Source: Clostridiales bacterium (GTDB taxonomy: Bacteria; Bacillota; Clostridia; Saccharofermentanales; Saccharofermentanaceae). Taken from it: DNA of 64,000 nucleotides. This document shows, in pieces, positions 35,162 through 45,331 of the stretch. The notes below the pieces were generated by a model that was not told the origin of the DNA, ran no database searches, and worked only from the letters and a program-made list of their open reading frames with translations. The DNA lies in the NCBI GenBank assembly GCA_017513085.1, contig JAFWDK010000010.1, positions 1 through 64,000 on the forward strand, read 5' to 3'. Position 1 is the first letter of the stretch. Each line of letters starts with the position of its first letter. The position numbers and the translations under genes are program-made.

Positions 35162-36022
35162 GTGAAGATCAAAGATATTTACAAACAGAATAAGAAGAGC
35201 TTATCTTTCGAGATCTTTCCGCCGAAGAAGGATACGGAACTGGAAAGCATCGATGAGACTTTGGAAGTGCTCTGTGAACTTGATCCGGATTTTATCAGTG
35301 TAACTTTCGGCGCAGGCGGAAGCAGCAATAGTAACCGCACGATCGAGATTGCAAAGAACATTAAGAAACGATATGGTGTGGAACCGGTAGTACACTTGAC
35401 TTCACTTCATTACGACAAATCGGAGATCGATGAGTTTGCCAAAGTCATGGAAGCGGAGGGGATCGAAAATATCCTTGCTCTCCGCGGAGACCGTACGCCG
35501 AAGGTTGCTGAAAAAGATGACTTTCACCATGCATCAGATCTGATCTCCTATCTCTCCGAAAAACATGATTTCTGCTTTTTAGGCGCATGCTATCCGGAGT
35601 GTCATCCGGAATCGGATGGCAATGTGAATGACATCAAAGGATTAAAAAAGAAGGTTGATTCCGGTGCATCAGTACTTCTTTCCCAACTCTTCTTCGATAA
35701 TGAGAGATTTTACGATTTCTGCGAACGCTGTAAGATCGCAGGTATCGACGTGCCGATCATTCCGGGCATTATGCCGGTGATCAATGCCGCTCAGATCCGA
35801 CGCATGCTTTCCATCTGTAATGCTACTTTCCCGGAACGGTTTAAGCGCATCATCAAGAAATACGATGACAGAAAAGAAGCGCTCTTTGATGCAGGTTTGT
35901 CATATGCACTTAGTCAGATCATCGATCTTCTTACCAGCGATATCCCGGGTATCCATCTTTATACGATGAATAACCCGGTCGTGGCCAGACGTATCTGCGA
36001 AGGAATACGGAATATCGTCTGA
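35162..36022 (+). CDS. metF: Methylenetetrahydrofolate reductase
   Basis: This 286-residue protein has the MTHFR barrel with FEIFPPKK near the N-terminus, VTFGAGGS, ILALRGDRTPK and PGIMPVINAAQIRR. These are the conserved folate and FAD-binding elements. It reduces methylenetetrahydrofolate to the methyl donor used by MetE. Translation starts at GTG 35162, after a GGAGTGAG ribosome binding site. It lies 73 nt after metE with a hairpin between. Confidence 0.95.
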   Translation: MKIKDIYKQNKKSLSFEIFPPKKDTELESIDETLEVLCELDPDFISVTFGAGGSSNSNRTIEIAKNIKKRYGVEPVVHLTSLHYDKSEIDEFAKVMEAEGIENILALRGDRTPKVAEKDDFHHASDLISYLSEKHDFCFLGACYPECHPESDGNVNDIKGLKKKVDSGASVLLSQLFFDNERFYDFCERCKIAGIDVPIIPGIMPVINAAQIRRMLSICNATFPERFKRIIKKYDDRKEALFDAGLSYALSQIIDLLTSDIPGIHLYTMNNPVVARRICEGIRNIV

Positions 36023-36031
36023 ATCTTGCGC

Positions 36032-37879
36032 TTACATATCTTCCATCTGCGAAACATAAAGGTGATAGTAATCGCCTTTTTTCGCTATCAACTCATCGTG
36101 CGTGCCACTCTCGGTGATTCCGCCGTGATCGATATACATGATCCTGTCGCAATTCCTGATCGTAGAGAGGCGATGGGCGATAATGAATGAAGTCCTACCC
36201 TTCAGCATGGCATCCAAGCCCTTCTGAAGGGCTTTTTCTGTCTGCACATCAATACTTGAAGTTGCCTCGTCCAGTACGAGAAGAGCCGGATCGGAAAGAA
36301 GTGTTCTGGCAAAAGAAATCAACTGCTTCTGTCCCTGGGAAAGTGTAGAGCCACGCTCTTTGACTTCAGTCTGATATCCGTTAGGCATTTTAGCGATGAA
36401 TGCATCGGCACAGACGGCTTGGCTGGCGGAGCGGATCTCTTCCTTGGTTGCGGAAAGTTTTCCGTAGCGGATGTTGTCTTCGACCGTTCCGGAGAAGATG
36501 AAACTGTCTTGGAGCATGATGCCCATCTGAGAGCGCAACGACTTAAGCGTGACATCGGAGATGTCCTGTCCATCGATAAGGATCTTTCCGGAATCCAGAT
36601 TATAGAAGCGGGAGATCAGACTGACGATAGTGCTTTTGCCGGCACCGGTCGGACCTACGAGAGCGATGCTCTGTCCGGGTGTAACTTTGAATGAAACATC
36701 GTGCAAGACTTCTTCGCCTTTTTCATAAGAGAAGCAAACATTCTGAAACTCCACTTCGCCCTTGATCTGAGGCATCTCTACAGCATTATCTTTGTTCTTG
36801 ACTTCGACCGGTTCGTCGATGGTCTCGAAGATGCGCTCCAGATAGGCCATATTGTTGATGAAGTTGTTGAAGATGTTTCCGAGATTCATGATCGGCTGCC
36901 AGAATCTGGCCGCATAACTGGAGATTGCGACAATAGAACCGAGCGTTTCCTGTCCGTTCTCAAAAAGGATCAGACCGACTACGAAGATCGATGCGCGTAC
37001 CAGGACAGAAATACTGTCGATGCCCGGCCAGACAAGGTTCGTGTAACGGACGGCGCCCATCCAGGTGCTGCGGCAATCGTTGGAGAGATGTTCAAATATA
37101 TCGGCGTTCTCATCCTCGCGGGAGAAGATCTGGGTGATCTTGGCGCCAACGATGTTCTCCTGAAGATATGCATTAAGATTGGAGTTCTTGTTGGAGACCA
37201 TACGCCATGCTTTTCTTTGCCTGTTCTTGATCCAGAACAGGAAGAAAGCGAGGATCGGAACTCCGGTCATAACTACCAGCGAAAGCTTAACATCCGTAGT
37301 AAACATAAAGATCACTATGAAGATCAGATTGATGATCTCTAAGATCGCATTGATCAGACCGTTCGAAAGCATATCACAAACTGAGTTGACATAGTTTACG
37401 ACACGGATCAGGATCTTACCATGTGGACGGTCGTCATAGTATCGGAAAGGCAGTTCCTGCAGATGCGCGAAAAGATCTTTCCGGATGTCGTATACGATAT
37501 CCTGCGATGTGCGCTCCATAATGTGGGAACGTATTGTATAGAAGATGATGCTGATACCGTAGGCAATGATCAGAAGAAGGATCAGACGCTGGAGCATCGG
37601 CTTGTCTTTATTCGGAATGACCACATCCAGTGCTTCCTTCGTGATCTTCGGCGCAAAAAGCGCTGCGATCGCGCCGAGTGCGCTTAGAATCAGTGCGATG
37701 ATCATCTTTAACGAATATTTCTTGATGTATTTCCAGGCGCGCAGAAGGTGTCTGAAACTGAATGGCTCTTCCAGCGTCTCGTCTACACGGTATGTGTTAC
37801 GCTTAGGCTGCTTCGGATCCTGTGCGGGTTCTCTTTCCGGAACTTGTTTCGGATCAGGATTGTTTCTTTGTTTAGCCAT
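36032..37879 (-). CDS. Heterodimeric ABC exporter half, second subunit (MdlB/BmrA-like)
   Basis: This 615-residue protein has six membrane helices (about residues 60-350) and a nucleotide-binding domain with Walker A GPTGAGKST, signature LSQGQKQL and Walker B VLDEATSSID. It keeps the catalytic Glu but has a degenerate signature (Gln for Gly). This is the complement of its partner at 37881, so the pair would form one consensus and one degenerate ATP site. The N-terminal 30 residues are hydrophilic and proline-rich. It starts directly after the partner gene in a leftward operon. It exports an unknown lipid, peptide or drug. Confidence 0.9.
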   Translation of the reverse strand: MAKQRNNPDPKQVPEREPAQDPKQPKRNTYRVDETLEEPFSFRHLLRAWKYIKKYSLKMIIALILSALGAIAALFAPKITKEALDVVIPNKDKPMLQRLILLLIIAYGISIIFYTIRSHIMERTSQDIVYDIRKDLFAHLQELPFRYYDDRPHGKILIRVVNYVNSVCDMLSNGLINAILEIINLIFIVIFMFTTDVKLSLVVMTGVPILAFFLFWIKNRQRKAWRMVSNKNSNLNAYLQENIVGAKITQIFSREDENADIFEHLSNDCRSTWMGAVRYTNLVWPGIDSISVLVRASIFVVGLILFENGQETLGSIVAISSYAARFWQPIMNLGNIFNNFINNMAYLERIFETIDEPVEVKNKDNAVEMPQIKGEVEFQNVCFSYEKGEEVLHDVSFKVTPGQSIALVGPTGAGKSTIVSLISRFYNLDSGKILIDGQDISDVTLKSLRSQMGIMLQDSFIFSGTVEDNIRYGKLSATKEEIRSASQAVCADAFIAKMPNGYQTEVKERGSTLSQGQKQLISFARTLLSDPALLVLDEATSSIDVQTEKALQKGLDAMLKGRTSFIIAHRLSTIRNCDRIMYIDHGGITESGTHDELIAKKGDYYHLYVSQMEDM

Positions 37880-37880
37880 G

Positions 37881-39689
37881 TCAGATCACCTCCTTTTCTG
37901 AAGTGTGGTGCAGGGGATCGGTGCCGGTCTGCAGTTTTACCAGTTCGGCATAATAGCCGTTCTTGGCGAGTAGTTCATCATGAGTGCCGGATTCTGAGAT
38001 CTTCCCATTCTGCAGGATCAGTATTTTGTCTGCCTTTTTGGTCGTGGAAATACGCTGCGCAATGATGATCTTTGTGCAGGGGAAATCCAACTCGGAAAGA
38101 CTTTTCTGAATCTGCTTTTCGGTTTCCATATCGACGGCGGATGTTGTGTCATCCAGGATCAGGATCGAAGGACGGACAGCCAGAGCACGTGCCAAGGAGA
38201 TGCGCTGCTTCTGACCGCCGGATAGTCCGACGCCGCACTCGCCGACGATCGTCTCATAGCCTTCCGGCATTTTAGAGATGAATTCATCTGCTGCAGAATA
38301 GCGGGCAAATTTGATCACGTTTTCTTTTGTGATGTTAGAGTTACCGTATGCGATGTTGCCATCGATCGTATCAGAGTAGAGAAGTACATCCTGGGTGGCC
38401 ATTCCGATGCTTGTCCGCAATTGCTTGAGTTTAAGTTTGCTGACATCCAGGTCATCGATCAGGACCTGTCCCTTTGTCGGTTCATAAAACCTCGGGATAA
38501 GCTGGATCAAAGAAGTTTTTCCGCAGCCTGTCTCGCCCATGATCGCGATCGTCTCACCGGGGTTAGCGGTAAAACTGATGTCGGTAAGAACCGGAAGATC
38601 AGCATCCTCATACTGAAAACTAACGTTTTTGAATTCCACTTTACCTTTGAATCGATCCGGATGATCGAGCGCATCCTCGGCATCCACGATCTTCGGTTCG
38701 CTATAGTAGATCTCCATTACTTTATCTGCAGCAGCGGAGAAACGCTGGAATTCGTTGAGAATATTGCCGAGAAGTCTCATCGGGTTGGCGATTGCCCACA
38801 TCAATCCGGAGAAGGCGACAAATTCACCCATGGTCATCTCGTCTTTCATGAGAAGCGTACCGCCGACCCAGAGAAGAACGACCGGGAGAAGGTTGGCACA
38901 TGTTTCCACAAAGGGGAAGAACTTGATCCAAACCAAGCGGGTCTTCTTGTTTGTTTCGGCGTAGTCTTTGTTGCTCTCGTCAAATTTGCTGATCTCATAG
39001 TCTTCCCGTGAGAATGCTTTCACGACACGGTTGCCGGAGATGTTTTCCTGCGCTGCAGTATTCATCTGCGCGTGCTTTTCGCGAAGAAGCGCATGCATCG
39101 GAGCAACTTTCTTGCGGAACGTGAAAACGATCAGAAAAATGACAGGTGCCAGTGCGACGATACAGATCGCGAGTTTCCAGTTCATGTAGAAAAAATAGAT
39201 CGAGACAACGGTGAAGAGGGCGAAACACTCGATGATCATGCGGACGACCCAGGCTACGTTATGCCGGACAGCATCGAGGTCGCCGGTGAGACGGGTCATG
39301 AGGTCGCCGGTCCGGTACTCATTGTAGAAGTGCATGTCCTGATGTTCGATCTTGGCAAACAGAAAATTACGAATTCTGTAGAGTGCTCGCTGTGAGACGT
39401 GCTCATAGGCCATGCAATCGAGATAAACGATCAGGGCGCGAAGCATAGTAAAGCCCACCATGCAGCCGATCAGTGTGTAAAATTCCTTCTTGTTGGATTG
39501 AAAATGCGCCGCCGCGTCTTCTCCGGAAAGAAAGCGGTCTACGATCATTTGTGAAAAGAAGGGGACGGATAGCTGCAGGATGTTGTAAAGCAGGGTTCCG
39601 ATCATGGCAAGGATAAAGACTCCCCGAAGACCGGCAATGTTGTCCCAGATCCAGTGAAGTTTGGTCCGTGGAAAGTTCTTTTTCGACAT
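37881..39689 (-). CDS. Heterodimeric ABC exporter half, first subunit (MdlA-like)
   Basis: This 602-residue exporter half has six membrane helices and an ATPase domain with Walker A GETGCGKTS, an intact LSGGQKQR signature and Walker B LILDDTTSAVD, where Asp replaces the catalytic Glu. This is the usual asymmetry of heterodimeric exporters of low-GC Gram-positives. It is first in the operon, and its stop codon abuts the start of the second subunit. Confidence 0.9.
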   Translation of the reverse strand: MSKKNFPRTKLHWIWDNIAGLRGVFILAMIGTLLYNILQLSVPFFSQMIVDRFLSGEDAAAHFQSNKKEFYTLIGCMVGFTMLRALIVYLDCMAYEHVSQRALYRIRNFLFAKIEHQDMHFYNEYRTGDLMTRLTGDLDAVRHNVAWVVRMIIECFALFTVVSIYFFYMNWKLAICIVALAPVIFLIVFTFRKKVAPMHALLREKHAQMNTAAQENISGNRVVKAFSREDYEISKFDESNKDYAETNKKTRLVWIKFFPFVETCANLLPVVLLWVGGTLLMKDEMTMGEFVAFSGLMWAIANPMRLLGNILNEFQRFSAAADKVMEIYYSEPKIVDAEDALDHPDRFKGKVEFKNVSFQYEDADLPVLTDISFTANPGETIAIMGETGCGKTSLIQLIPRFYEPTKGQVLIDDLDVSKLKLKQLRTSIGMATQDVLLYSDTIDGNIAYGNSNITKENVIKFARYSAADEFISKMPEGYETIVGECGVGLSGGQKQRISLARALAVRPSILILDDTTSAVDMETEKQIQKSLSELDFPCTKIIIAQRISTTKKADKILILQNGKISESGTHDELLAKNGYYAELVKLQTGTDPLHHTSEKEVI

Positions 39690-39922
39690 GGATATCTGCC
39701 TCTCTTTCGTTAAAGTGTTTGAACATTATAGCACTTTGGATGCGGAAGAAAATACTACCGTTAGTATATTTATATCAATTTGCAAACTGTGTTTATTCTT
39801 TGGAAAAATGATCAAAAACGAAATAGAATAAATCGGACATTGGAAACACTTCAGCTATTTATAAAATTGCTCGATTATTATACAATAGTAAGTGTCAAAT
39901 CAGGGGCAGGGGAAAGCATCAT

Positions 39923-41665
39923 ATGATTCTTGTGGATAAGTTCAAGAGTTTTACTACGAAGACGAAGATCATCCTTTTATGCGGGATCTTGGCTCTTATT
40001 GCGGCTGCGGTCGCGATCTATTTCATTTTCTTCAGCGGCGGATACTATGCAACTACGATGAGGCTTCTGCGTGTTGAGGGAACTGTCAGTATTGAAGACT
40101 CCAAAGGTAAATCCAAACCGGTGATCGATAATATTCTTTTTCATACAGGTGACGCGCTGAATACCGGAGCTGATGGTTTGGCGTCTGTCGGTCTGGACGA
40201 CACGAAGGTCGTAACGCTGGAGTCCAACAGCCGGGCGGAGTTTGTAAAAAGAAGAAAACAGCTTGAATTGAAACTTACAAAGGGTGCGCTGTTCTTCGAA
40301 GTCACAGAGCATCTGAAAGATGATGAGAAGTTTGAGATCAAGACTTCAACCATGACCGCGGGTATCCGCGGAACATCCGGTTACATTTTCTATGATGTGG
40401 ACGGAAGGGAATCCCTGGTCGTTACGGATGGGTTGGTGCATGTAGTCGCGGTCAATCCGCAGACAGGTGAAGTAAAAGAGACTGATGTTCCTGCAGGTCA
40501 GAAAGTGAAAGTCTATCTATATTCCGAAGACAGACCGGAGGGAAGTATCGAATTCTTCCTGGATCAGTTGCAGGAAGATGAGATTCCTGTATTTTCATTG
40601 AAGATGCTTGCGGAAAATCCGAAACTTCTTGCCAAAGTTTGTGAATATACAGGTTGGGATCCTCAGGTGATCCTTGATCTGGCATCGGGTAAAATCAAAC
40701 CTGAACAAGAGCCTGATACAGAAGTAACACCGACGCCGTCTCCGGCTCTGACAGATACGCCGACTCCAAAGCTGACGGCAACTCCGTCACCGACACCGGA
40801 TACGACTGTTACTCCGACACCGCCTGCCCAGACGACGATCACGCCGACCAGGGGTGCGGCACCTACTGATACTCCGGTACCTTCTCCGACTCCGACAGAT
40901 GTACCGACGCAGTCGCCGACACCTTCTCCTGAGGTGACGTTAACACCGACTGTTGCACCTACGTTGACTCCGACACCGGTCCCTGTACCGCCGACTCCTT
41001 CACCGGAACCGACGCTCAGTCCGACACCGGCTCCTGTTCCGACACCGACGCCTGAACCGGATCCGACTTTGACGCCGACTCCTGTACCGACGATCACACC
41101 TACTCCGGTTCTGACGCCGACTCCGACTCCAACGACGGAGCCGACACCGACGTTGACACCAACACCTGAACCGACAGCGACACCAACACCGACTCCGGCC
41201 CCGACGCTTACCTCGACTCCTACTCCGAAGCCGACGTTGACTCCGACGCCAACGTCCACGCCGACACCAACGTCCACGCCGACGCCAACGTCTACACCGA
41301 CGCCAACGTCCACTCCGACACCAACGTCTACACCGACACCAACGTCTACACCGACACCTACGTCTACACCGACGCCAACATCCACACCGACGCCAACGCC
41401 GGAATTGTCGCCGACCCCGACGCCGGAACCGATTCCAGACATTGAGAATCTGCCGGAAGGCTATGGCGAAACGATCGAGTGGGATGAAGAGAACCTTGTC
41501 TTTATCCTTTGGGGATTGAATGATGAAGAGGAAGAAACGTTTATCGGATATGTGGATGGTGAGTGGATCGAACTGACGTATACAGAGGAGGAAGTCGGCA
41601 GTGATATTGTTGAGACCTTCTCTTATGTGAAGAACGGGGAGACGATCATATATTATAAGAGATGA
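39923..41665 (+). CDS. FecR-domain membrane protein with a Thr-Pro repeat stalk
   Basis: The 580-residue protein has one N-terminal membrane helix (about residues 15-36), a FecR-type beta domain (about 45-190) with typical [11 protein letters not shown], and a very long Thr/Pro-rich stalk (about 268-500). The stalk ends in perfect Thr-Pro-Thr-Ser-based hexamers, and a small acidic C-terminal domain of about 75 residues follows. The protein would be surface-exposed, with the stalk spanning the cell wall. Its gene lies 14 nt before that of a CHASE2 cyclase, suggesting a sensor-receptor pair. The ligand is unknown. Confidence 0.85.
   Translation: MILVDKFKSFTTKTKIILLCGILALIAAAVAIYFIFFSGGYYATTMRLLRVEGTVSIEDSKGKSKPVIDNILFHTGDALNTGADGLASVGLDDTKVVTLESNSRAEFVKRRKQLELKLTKGALFFEVTEHLKDDEKFEIKTSTMTAGIRGTSGYIFYDVDGRESLVVTDGLVHVVAVNPQTGEVKETDVPAGQKVKVYLYSEDRPEGSIEFFLDQLQEDEIPVFSLKMLAENPKLLAKVCEYTGWDPQVILDLASGKIKPEQEPDTEVTPTPSPALTDTPTPKLTATPSPTPDTTVTPTPPAQTTITPTRGAAPTDTPVPSPTPTDVPTQSPTPSPEVTLTPTVAPTLTPTPVPVPPTPSPEPTLSPTPAPVPTPTPEPDPTLTPTPVPTITPTPVLTPTPTPTTEPTPTLTPTPEPTATPTPTPAPTLTSTPTPKPTLTPTPTSTPTPTSTPTPTSTPTPTSTPTPTSTPTPTSTPTPTSTPTPTSTPTPTPELSPTPTPEPIPDIENLPEGYGETIEWDEENLVFILWGLNDEEEETFIGYVDGEWIELTYTEEEVGSDIVETFSYVKNGETIIYYKR
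41241..41403 (+). repeat. 18-bp tandem repeat encoding the Thr-Pro-Thr-Ser stalk
   Basis: About nine copies of an 18-bp unit (consensus acgccgacaccaacgtct) occur in tandem in frame within the FecR-type gene, each coding TPTPTS. Copies differ mainly at third codon positions. The length of such tracts commonly varies between strains through slippage or recombination. Confidence 0.8.
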
Positions 41666-41679
41666 TCTGGTAAAAACGC

Positions 41680-43476
41680 ATGAACGAGAAATATAAGAAT
41701 CTGATTTTTTCTCTGGCCGGAGCCCTGATCGTAACATTCTTATGCGGAGTCGGCATTTTCGACCGACCGGATAAGTGGGTTCAGGATGCTTTGTTTCAGA
41801 CACCTTATGCCGTTCCGGGAGACATCGTCATTGTCGGTATCGATGATAACGACCTTCGTAATTTCGGTCCGTATAACACGTGGGACCGTAGTATCATGGC
41901 GTCGGCGCTTGAACAGCTCGCCATTGATCCGAATAACAGGCCGGCTGTAGTGGCTATAGACTGTGTCTATACCGGATATACGAATGAAGAGTCCGACGCA
42001 AGACTTGTCGAGGCGGCTAAGAAACTCGGAAATGTAGTTACGGCAGGAAGCGCTGTTCTTGGTACGACCAGAACTTTCGGACCTCGTTCGGTTCTCTATG
42101 ATGATTATGCAGTCATAAATTATGACGCGCCTTACGATGAATTAAAAGCTGTGACCACCACAGGACACATCAATGTTATGTACGATACCGACGGTGTCCT
42201 TAGACATAGTGCTCTTTATCTGGAACCATACGGTGAACGTGTATATTCGTTTGCTTATGAAGCTGCAAGACTTTATGCTCAACAGAATGGACATGTGATC
42301 AAGGAACCTCCGCTTGATTCCCGTGGACAGTTTTTTGTGTCATACTCTGCCGAACCTTACGGATTTTACGAGGATATCACACTTGGAAAACTTATCCGTG
42401 GTGAAGTGTCTCCGGAATATTTCGCAGGTAAAGTGGTCCTTATCGGACCTTACGCAACAGGTATTACCGATTCCTATATTACGCCGATCGAGCATGCTGA
42501 CATGATGTACGGCGTAGAATTCCACGCCAACGTGATCCAGTGCCTGCTGGATGGAAACTATAAGGAAGAAGTACCGGACTATATCCAGCTCAGCGTGATG
42601 GGCCTGGTGTGCCTGGCGTTCTTTTATTTCTGCAATGACAAACGCCTTCTGATCGCTGTTCCGCTGCTTGTTGTTTTTGAAGCGCTGAGTATCGGCGGTT
42701 CGCTGCTTCTTTACCATTCCGGTTTGATCACTCATGCACTATGGCTTCCTGCAGGTATATTCCTTCTGTTCGTTGTCGCGGTGGCTACCAACTATATCCG
42801 CGCCGCGATCGCCCGGCAGAACGTAACTAAAACTTTTGAAAGATATGTTGCGCCGAATATCGTGAACGAGATCCTGAAAGAAGGTACGGACAGCCTGAGA
42901 CTGGGCGGAAAGCTTTGTAATATCGCAGTGCTTTTCGTGGATATACGTGGATTTACGACCATGTCGGAAAGACTTTCTCCGGAAGAAGTGGTGCATATCC
43001 TGAACCAGTATTTGTCCATGACCAGTGCCTGTATAGAGAATAACAAGGGGACACTCGATAAATTCGTAGGCGACGCCACGATGGCATTTTGGGGAGCTCC
43101 GCTTCCGGAAGAAGATCCGGTATATCTCGCTGCAAAGACGGCGCTCGACATTGTGGAAGGTGCAAAAGCTCTTTCTGCAAAGTTGAAGGCCGAGATCAAC
43201 GAAGAACTCAACGTCGGCGTCGGTGTTCACTATGGACCTGCGGTCGTCGGAAACATGGGTTCCGAAAAAAGAATGGACTATACTGCCATCGGCGATACGG
43301 TGAATACGGCAGCGCGGCTTGAGGCGAATGCACCGGGCGGCACAGTATATATCAGCCGTTCTGTGGCAAAAGAACTGGAAGGCCGCATGCGTTTTACTTC
43401 GCTGGGCGATTCCATCAAACTAAAAGGTAAGGCGGAAGGTTTTGAAGTGCTCCGTCTTATCGGTAAGGAGGAATAG
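41680..43476 (+). CDS. CHASE2-domain class III adenylate/guanylate cyclase
   Basis: This 598-residue protein has an N-terminal membrane helix, an extracellular CHASE2 domain (about residues 30-300), three membrane helices (about 305-375) and a class III cyclase domain (about 405-595). The two metal-binding aspartates are seen in LFVDIRGF and KFVGDATMAF. The purine-recognition region LDKF and MDYTAIGDTVNTAARLE suggests an adenylate cyclase. It makes a cyclic nucleotide in response to an outside signal. It is coupled to the FecR protein upstream and to a GGDEF protein 2 nt downstream. Confidence 0.9.
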   Translation: MNEKYKNLIFSLAGALIVTFLCGVGIFDRPDKWVQDALFQTPYAVPGDIVIVGIDDNDLRNFGPYNTWDRSIMASALEQLAIDPNNRPAVVAIDCVYTGYTNEESDARLVEAAKKLGNVVTAGSAVLGTTRTFGPRSVLYDDYAVINYDAPYDELKAVTTTGHINVMYDTDGVLRHSALYLEPYGERVYSFAYEAARLYAQQNGHVIKEPPLDSRGQFFVSYSAEPYGFYEDITLGKLIRGEVSPEYFAGKVVLIGPYATGITDSYITPIEHADMMYGVEFHANVIQCLLDGNYKEEVPDYIQLSVMGLVCLAFFYFCNDKRLLIAVPLLVVFEALSIGGSLLLYHSGLITHALWLPAGIFLLFVVAVATNYIRAAIARQNVTKTFERYVAPNIVNEILKEGTDSLRLGGKLCNIAVLFVDIRGFTTMSERLSPEEVVHILNQYLSMTSACIENNKGTLDKFVGDATMAFWGAPLPEEDPVYLAAKTALDIVEGAKALSAKLKAEINEELNVGVGVHYGPAVVGNMGSEKRMDYTAIGDTVNTAARLEANAPGGTVYISRSVAKELEGRMRFTSLGDSIKLKGKAEGFEVLRLIGKEE

Positions 43477-43477
43477 A

Positions 43478-45190
43478 ATGCTTCGTTTTCTGGGAAGAGG
43501 GTCGGCATTTACAGATGAACATAACTGTGCTTTCTTTGAATCCGGACGGGATCTGGTGCTCCTGGATTGCCCGATGAGTGCTTACGTCAAATTGAAAAGA
43601 AAAGATCTCTCCTCATATGCACGTATTTTTGTTCTGGTGACGCATACACACGGCGACCATATCAGCGGAATCGGCATGCTGATCGACTATTGTTATTTCG
43701 TGATAAAGAACCAGGTGACGATCGTGGCCCCATCGAAGGAAGTGATGGAGGATCTATCCTATTTGCTTAGAAGGATCGAGGGATGCGGGGATGCCTGGTA
43801 CAGCCTGATCGAAACTGCAGATCTTCATGAACCCTGGTTTGACACGCAGATCGCAACCGTACATACGGAAGAACTTGCCGGTAAATGTTTCGGTTACAGT
43901 CTGAAGGTGGAGGGCGAAAGTGTAGTTTATACCGGAGATACCGGGGTGCTTGAGCCGTTCGAAAAATATGTAACGCAGGGTGGATACTTGTATATGGAGA
44001 TCTCCTCGGTTCAAACTCCGGTGCATCTTTATGTGGAAGACATAAGACCCAAAGTCGTTGATATGGTAAATGCGGGCGTGCATGTATTTCTCATGCACCT
44101 GGATGATGAAGGTAAGATCGAGACCATGATGAAAGGAACCGGCGCACAATTTGCGCCGCTGGATGAGATGAGTATGGAAGATAACGGAAAACTTTTGAAT
44201 GATATTTTCGGAATCACGGATAGCCTTTATAAGGATATGTGCATGAATGACAGGAAGGATCATGCGCTGATATTCTCCTACTTGACGGAGCTGGGAAAGA
44301 CGATCGTTGACGCGGATCGTGCAAGTTTCTGGAAGTGGGATAAGCGCAAGGGTGTCCTGTGGACGATGTCCGCAACGGGTGTGGATAAGATCGTGATCCC
44401 GGACAGTGCCGGTCTTGTCGGAAAGTCTCTTCGTGAAAAGAAGACGGTGATCACCAATGATCCGTACTCGGATCCGGACTTTAACAGAGAGGTCGATTTG
44501 AAGACAGGATACCGTACCAGATCTGTACTGGTCCTGCCGGTGGCAGATATCAACGGCAATTTCATCGGTGCACTTCAGCTTCTCAATAAAAACGATCCGA
44601 AAGGGTTTGACGAAGTGGAGGATTCGAAGAAACTCTCTTTGGCCGCGCTTGTCTGTGGTATCGCGCTTGAGTCGGAAACATTCCTTGAAGAATCACATCA
44701 TGATAAGCTTACGGGTTTGAAAAACCGAATGGGCTTCTATTACGATTTTGGCGGAAAGTTCAAGGAATACCTTCTCCCGCAATCCGGAAAGACAATGTCC
44801 GTCTTTATTTGCGATATCGATAAGTTCAAGAGAGTCAATGACACATATGGACATAACGCCGGAGACGATGTGCTGGCTTTTGCCTCTCATCTTGTCGAGT
44901 CTTTGTGTTCGGAGAACGATTCCGTCTATCGCTGGGGCGGAGAAGAATTTGTAATGGTGATGCGCGATACCGATCTGGAAGGCGCCGCAAAGAAAGCGGA
45001 AGAGGTCCGCGTGAAACTGATGAACTCGGATATTGACGCTGATGGTACTACGATCCGTTGCACGATGAGCTTCGGTTGTGCGCTTTTTGATCCGAATAAG
45101 TCGATCGAAGAAAATATCAGTGTAGCCGACGGGCGCCTGTATATCGCTAAAGAAACAGGACGTAACCGCGTCTGTAAAGAAGATTCGTAA
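43478..45190 (+). CDS. Metallo-beta-lactamase fold, GAF and GGDEF domain protein (diguanylate cyclase)
   Basis: This 570-residue protein has an N-terminal metallo-beta-lactamase domain (about residues 1-240) with metal motif THTHGDH, a GAF domain (about 260-405) and a C-terminal GGDEF domain (about 415-570). The active-site motif RWGGEEF and an upstream DIDKFK metal-binding strand indicate active cyclic di-GMP synthesis. The start at 43478 has AAGGAGG just before it. The lactamase fold fused to sensor and cyclase is uncommon and may respond to a nucleotide or oxidised ligand. It is the last gene of the signalling cassette. Confidence 0.88.
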   Translation: MLRFLGRGSAFTDEHNCAFFESGRDLVLLDCPMSAYVKLKRKDLSSYARIFVLVTHTHGDHISGIGMLIDYCYFVIKNQVTIVAPSKEVMEDLSYLLRRIEGCGDAWYSLIETADLHEPWFDTQIATVHTEELAGKCFGYSLKVEGESVVYTGDTGVLEPFEKYVTQGGYLYMEISSVQTPVHLYVEDIRPKVVDMVNAGVHVFLMHLDDEGKIETMMKGTGAQFAPLDEMSMEDNGKLLNDIFGITDSLYKDMCMNDRKDHALIFSYLTELGKTIVDADRASFWKWDKRKGVLWTMSATGVDKIVIPDSAGLVGKSLREKKTVITNDPYSDPDFNREVDLKTGYRTRSVLVLPVADINGNFIGALQLLNKNDPKGFDEVEDSKKLSLAALVCGIALESETFLEESHHDKLTGLKNRMGFYYDFGGKFKEYLLPQSGKTMSVFICDIDKFKRVNDTYGHNAGDDVLAFASHLVESLCSENDSVYRWGGEEFVMVMRDTDLEGAAKKAEEVRVKLMNSDIDADGTTIRCTMSFGCALFDPNKSIEENISVADGRLYIAKETGRNRVCKEDS

Positions 45191-45219
45191 AGCGGCAAGC
45201 GGAAAAAAATAAACCCGAG

Positions 45220-45263
45220 AAAGTGACTGCGTTCATAGTTACATATGACTGCAGTCACTTTGT
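45220..45263 (+). terminator. Intrinsic terminator of the signalling cassette
   Basis: AAAGTGACTGC (45220-45230) and GCAGTCACTTT (45251-45261) form a perfect 11-bp outer stem. An inner 5-bp stem (TCATA with TATGA) lies across a 2x2 internal loop. Only a short T-run follows. It lies 30 nt after the GGDEF gene. Confidence 0.6.
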
Positions 45264-45331
45264 CATGTAAAGAGAAAAACTTATCATTTAAGGTGAAAAA
45301 ACCGAAACAGAATGTTAAGAGGTAAATGACA

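Noticed and set aside
36032..39689. Export system for a product of the sulfur cluster or the YGPP peptide
   Set aside because: The exporter is on the opposite strand with no sulfur operator and has general heterodimeric exporter features; no evidence links it to those genes.
41241..41403. Possible CRISPR-like array
   Set aside because: The tandem units are 18 bp without unique spacers and are in frame within a coding sequence.
40663..41442. A 259-codon Gly/Val-rich open frame on the minus strand
   Set aside because: It is the antisense shadow of the Thr-Pro repeat stalk in the FecR-type gene; repeated codons on one strand keep the other strand open. It has no convincing ribosome binding site.
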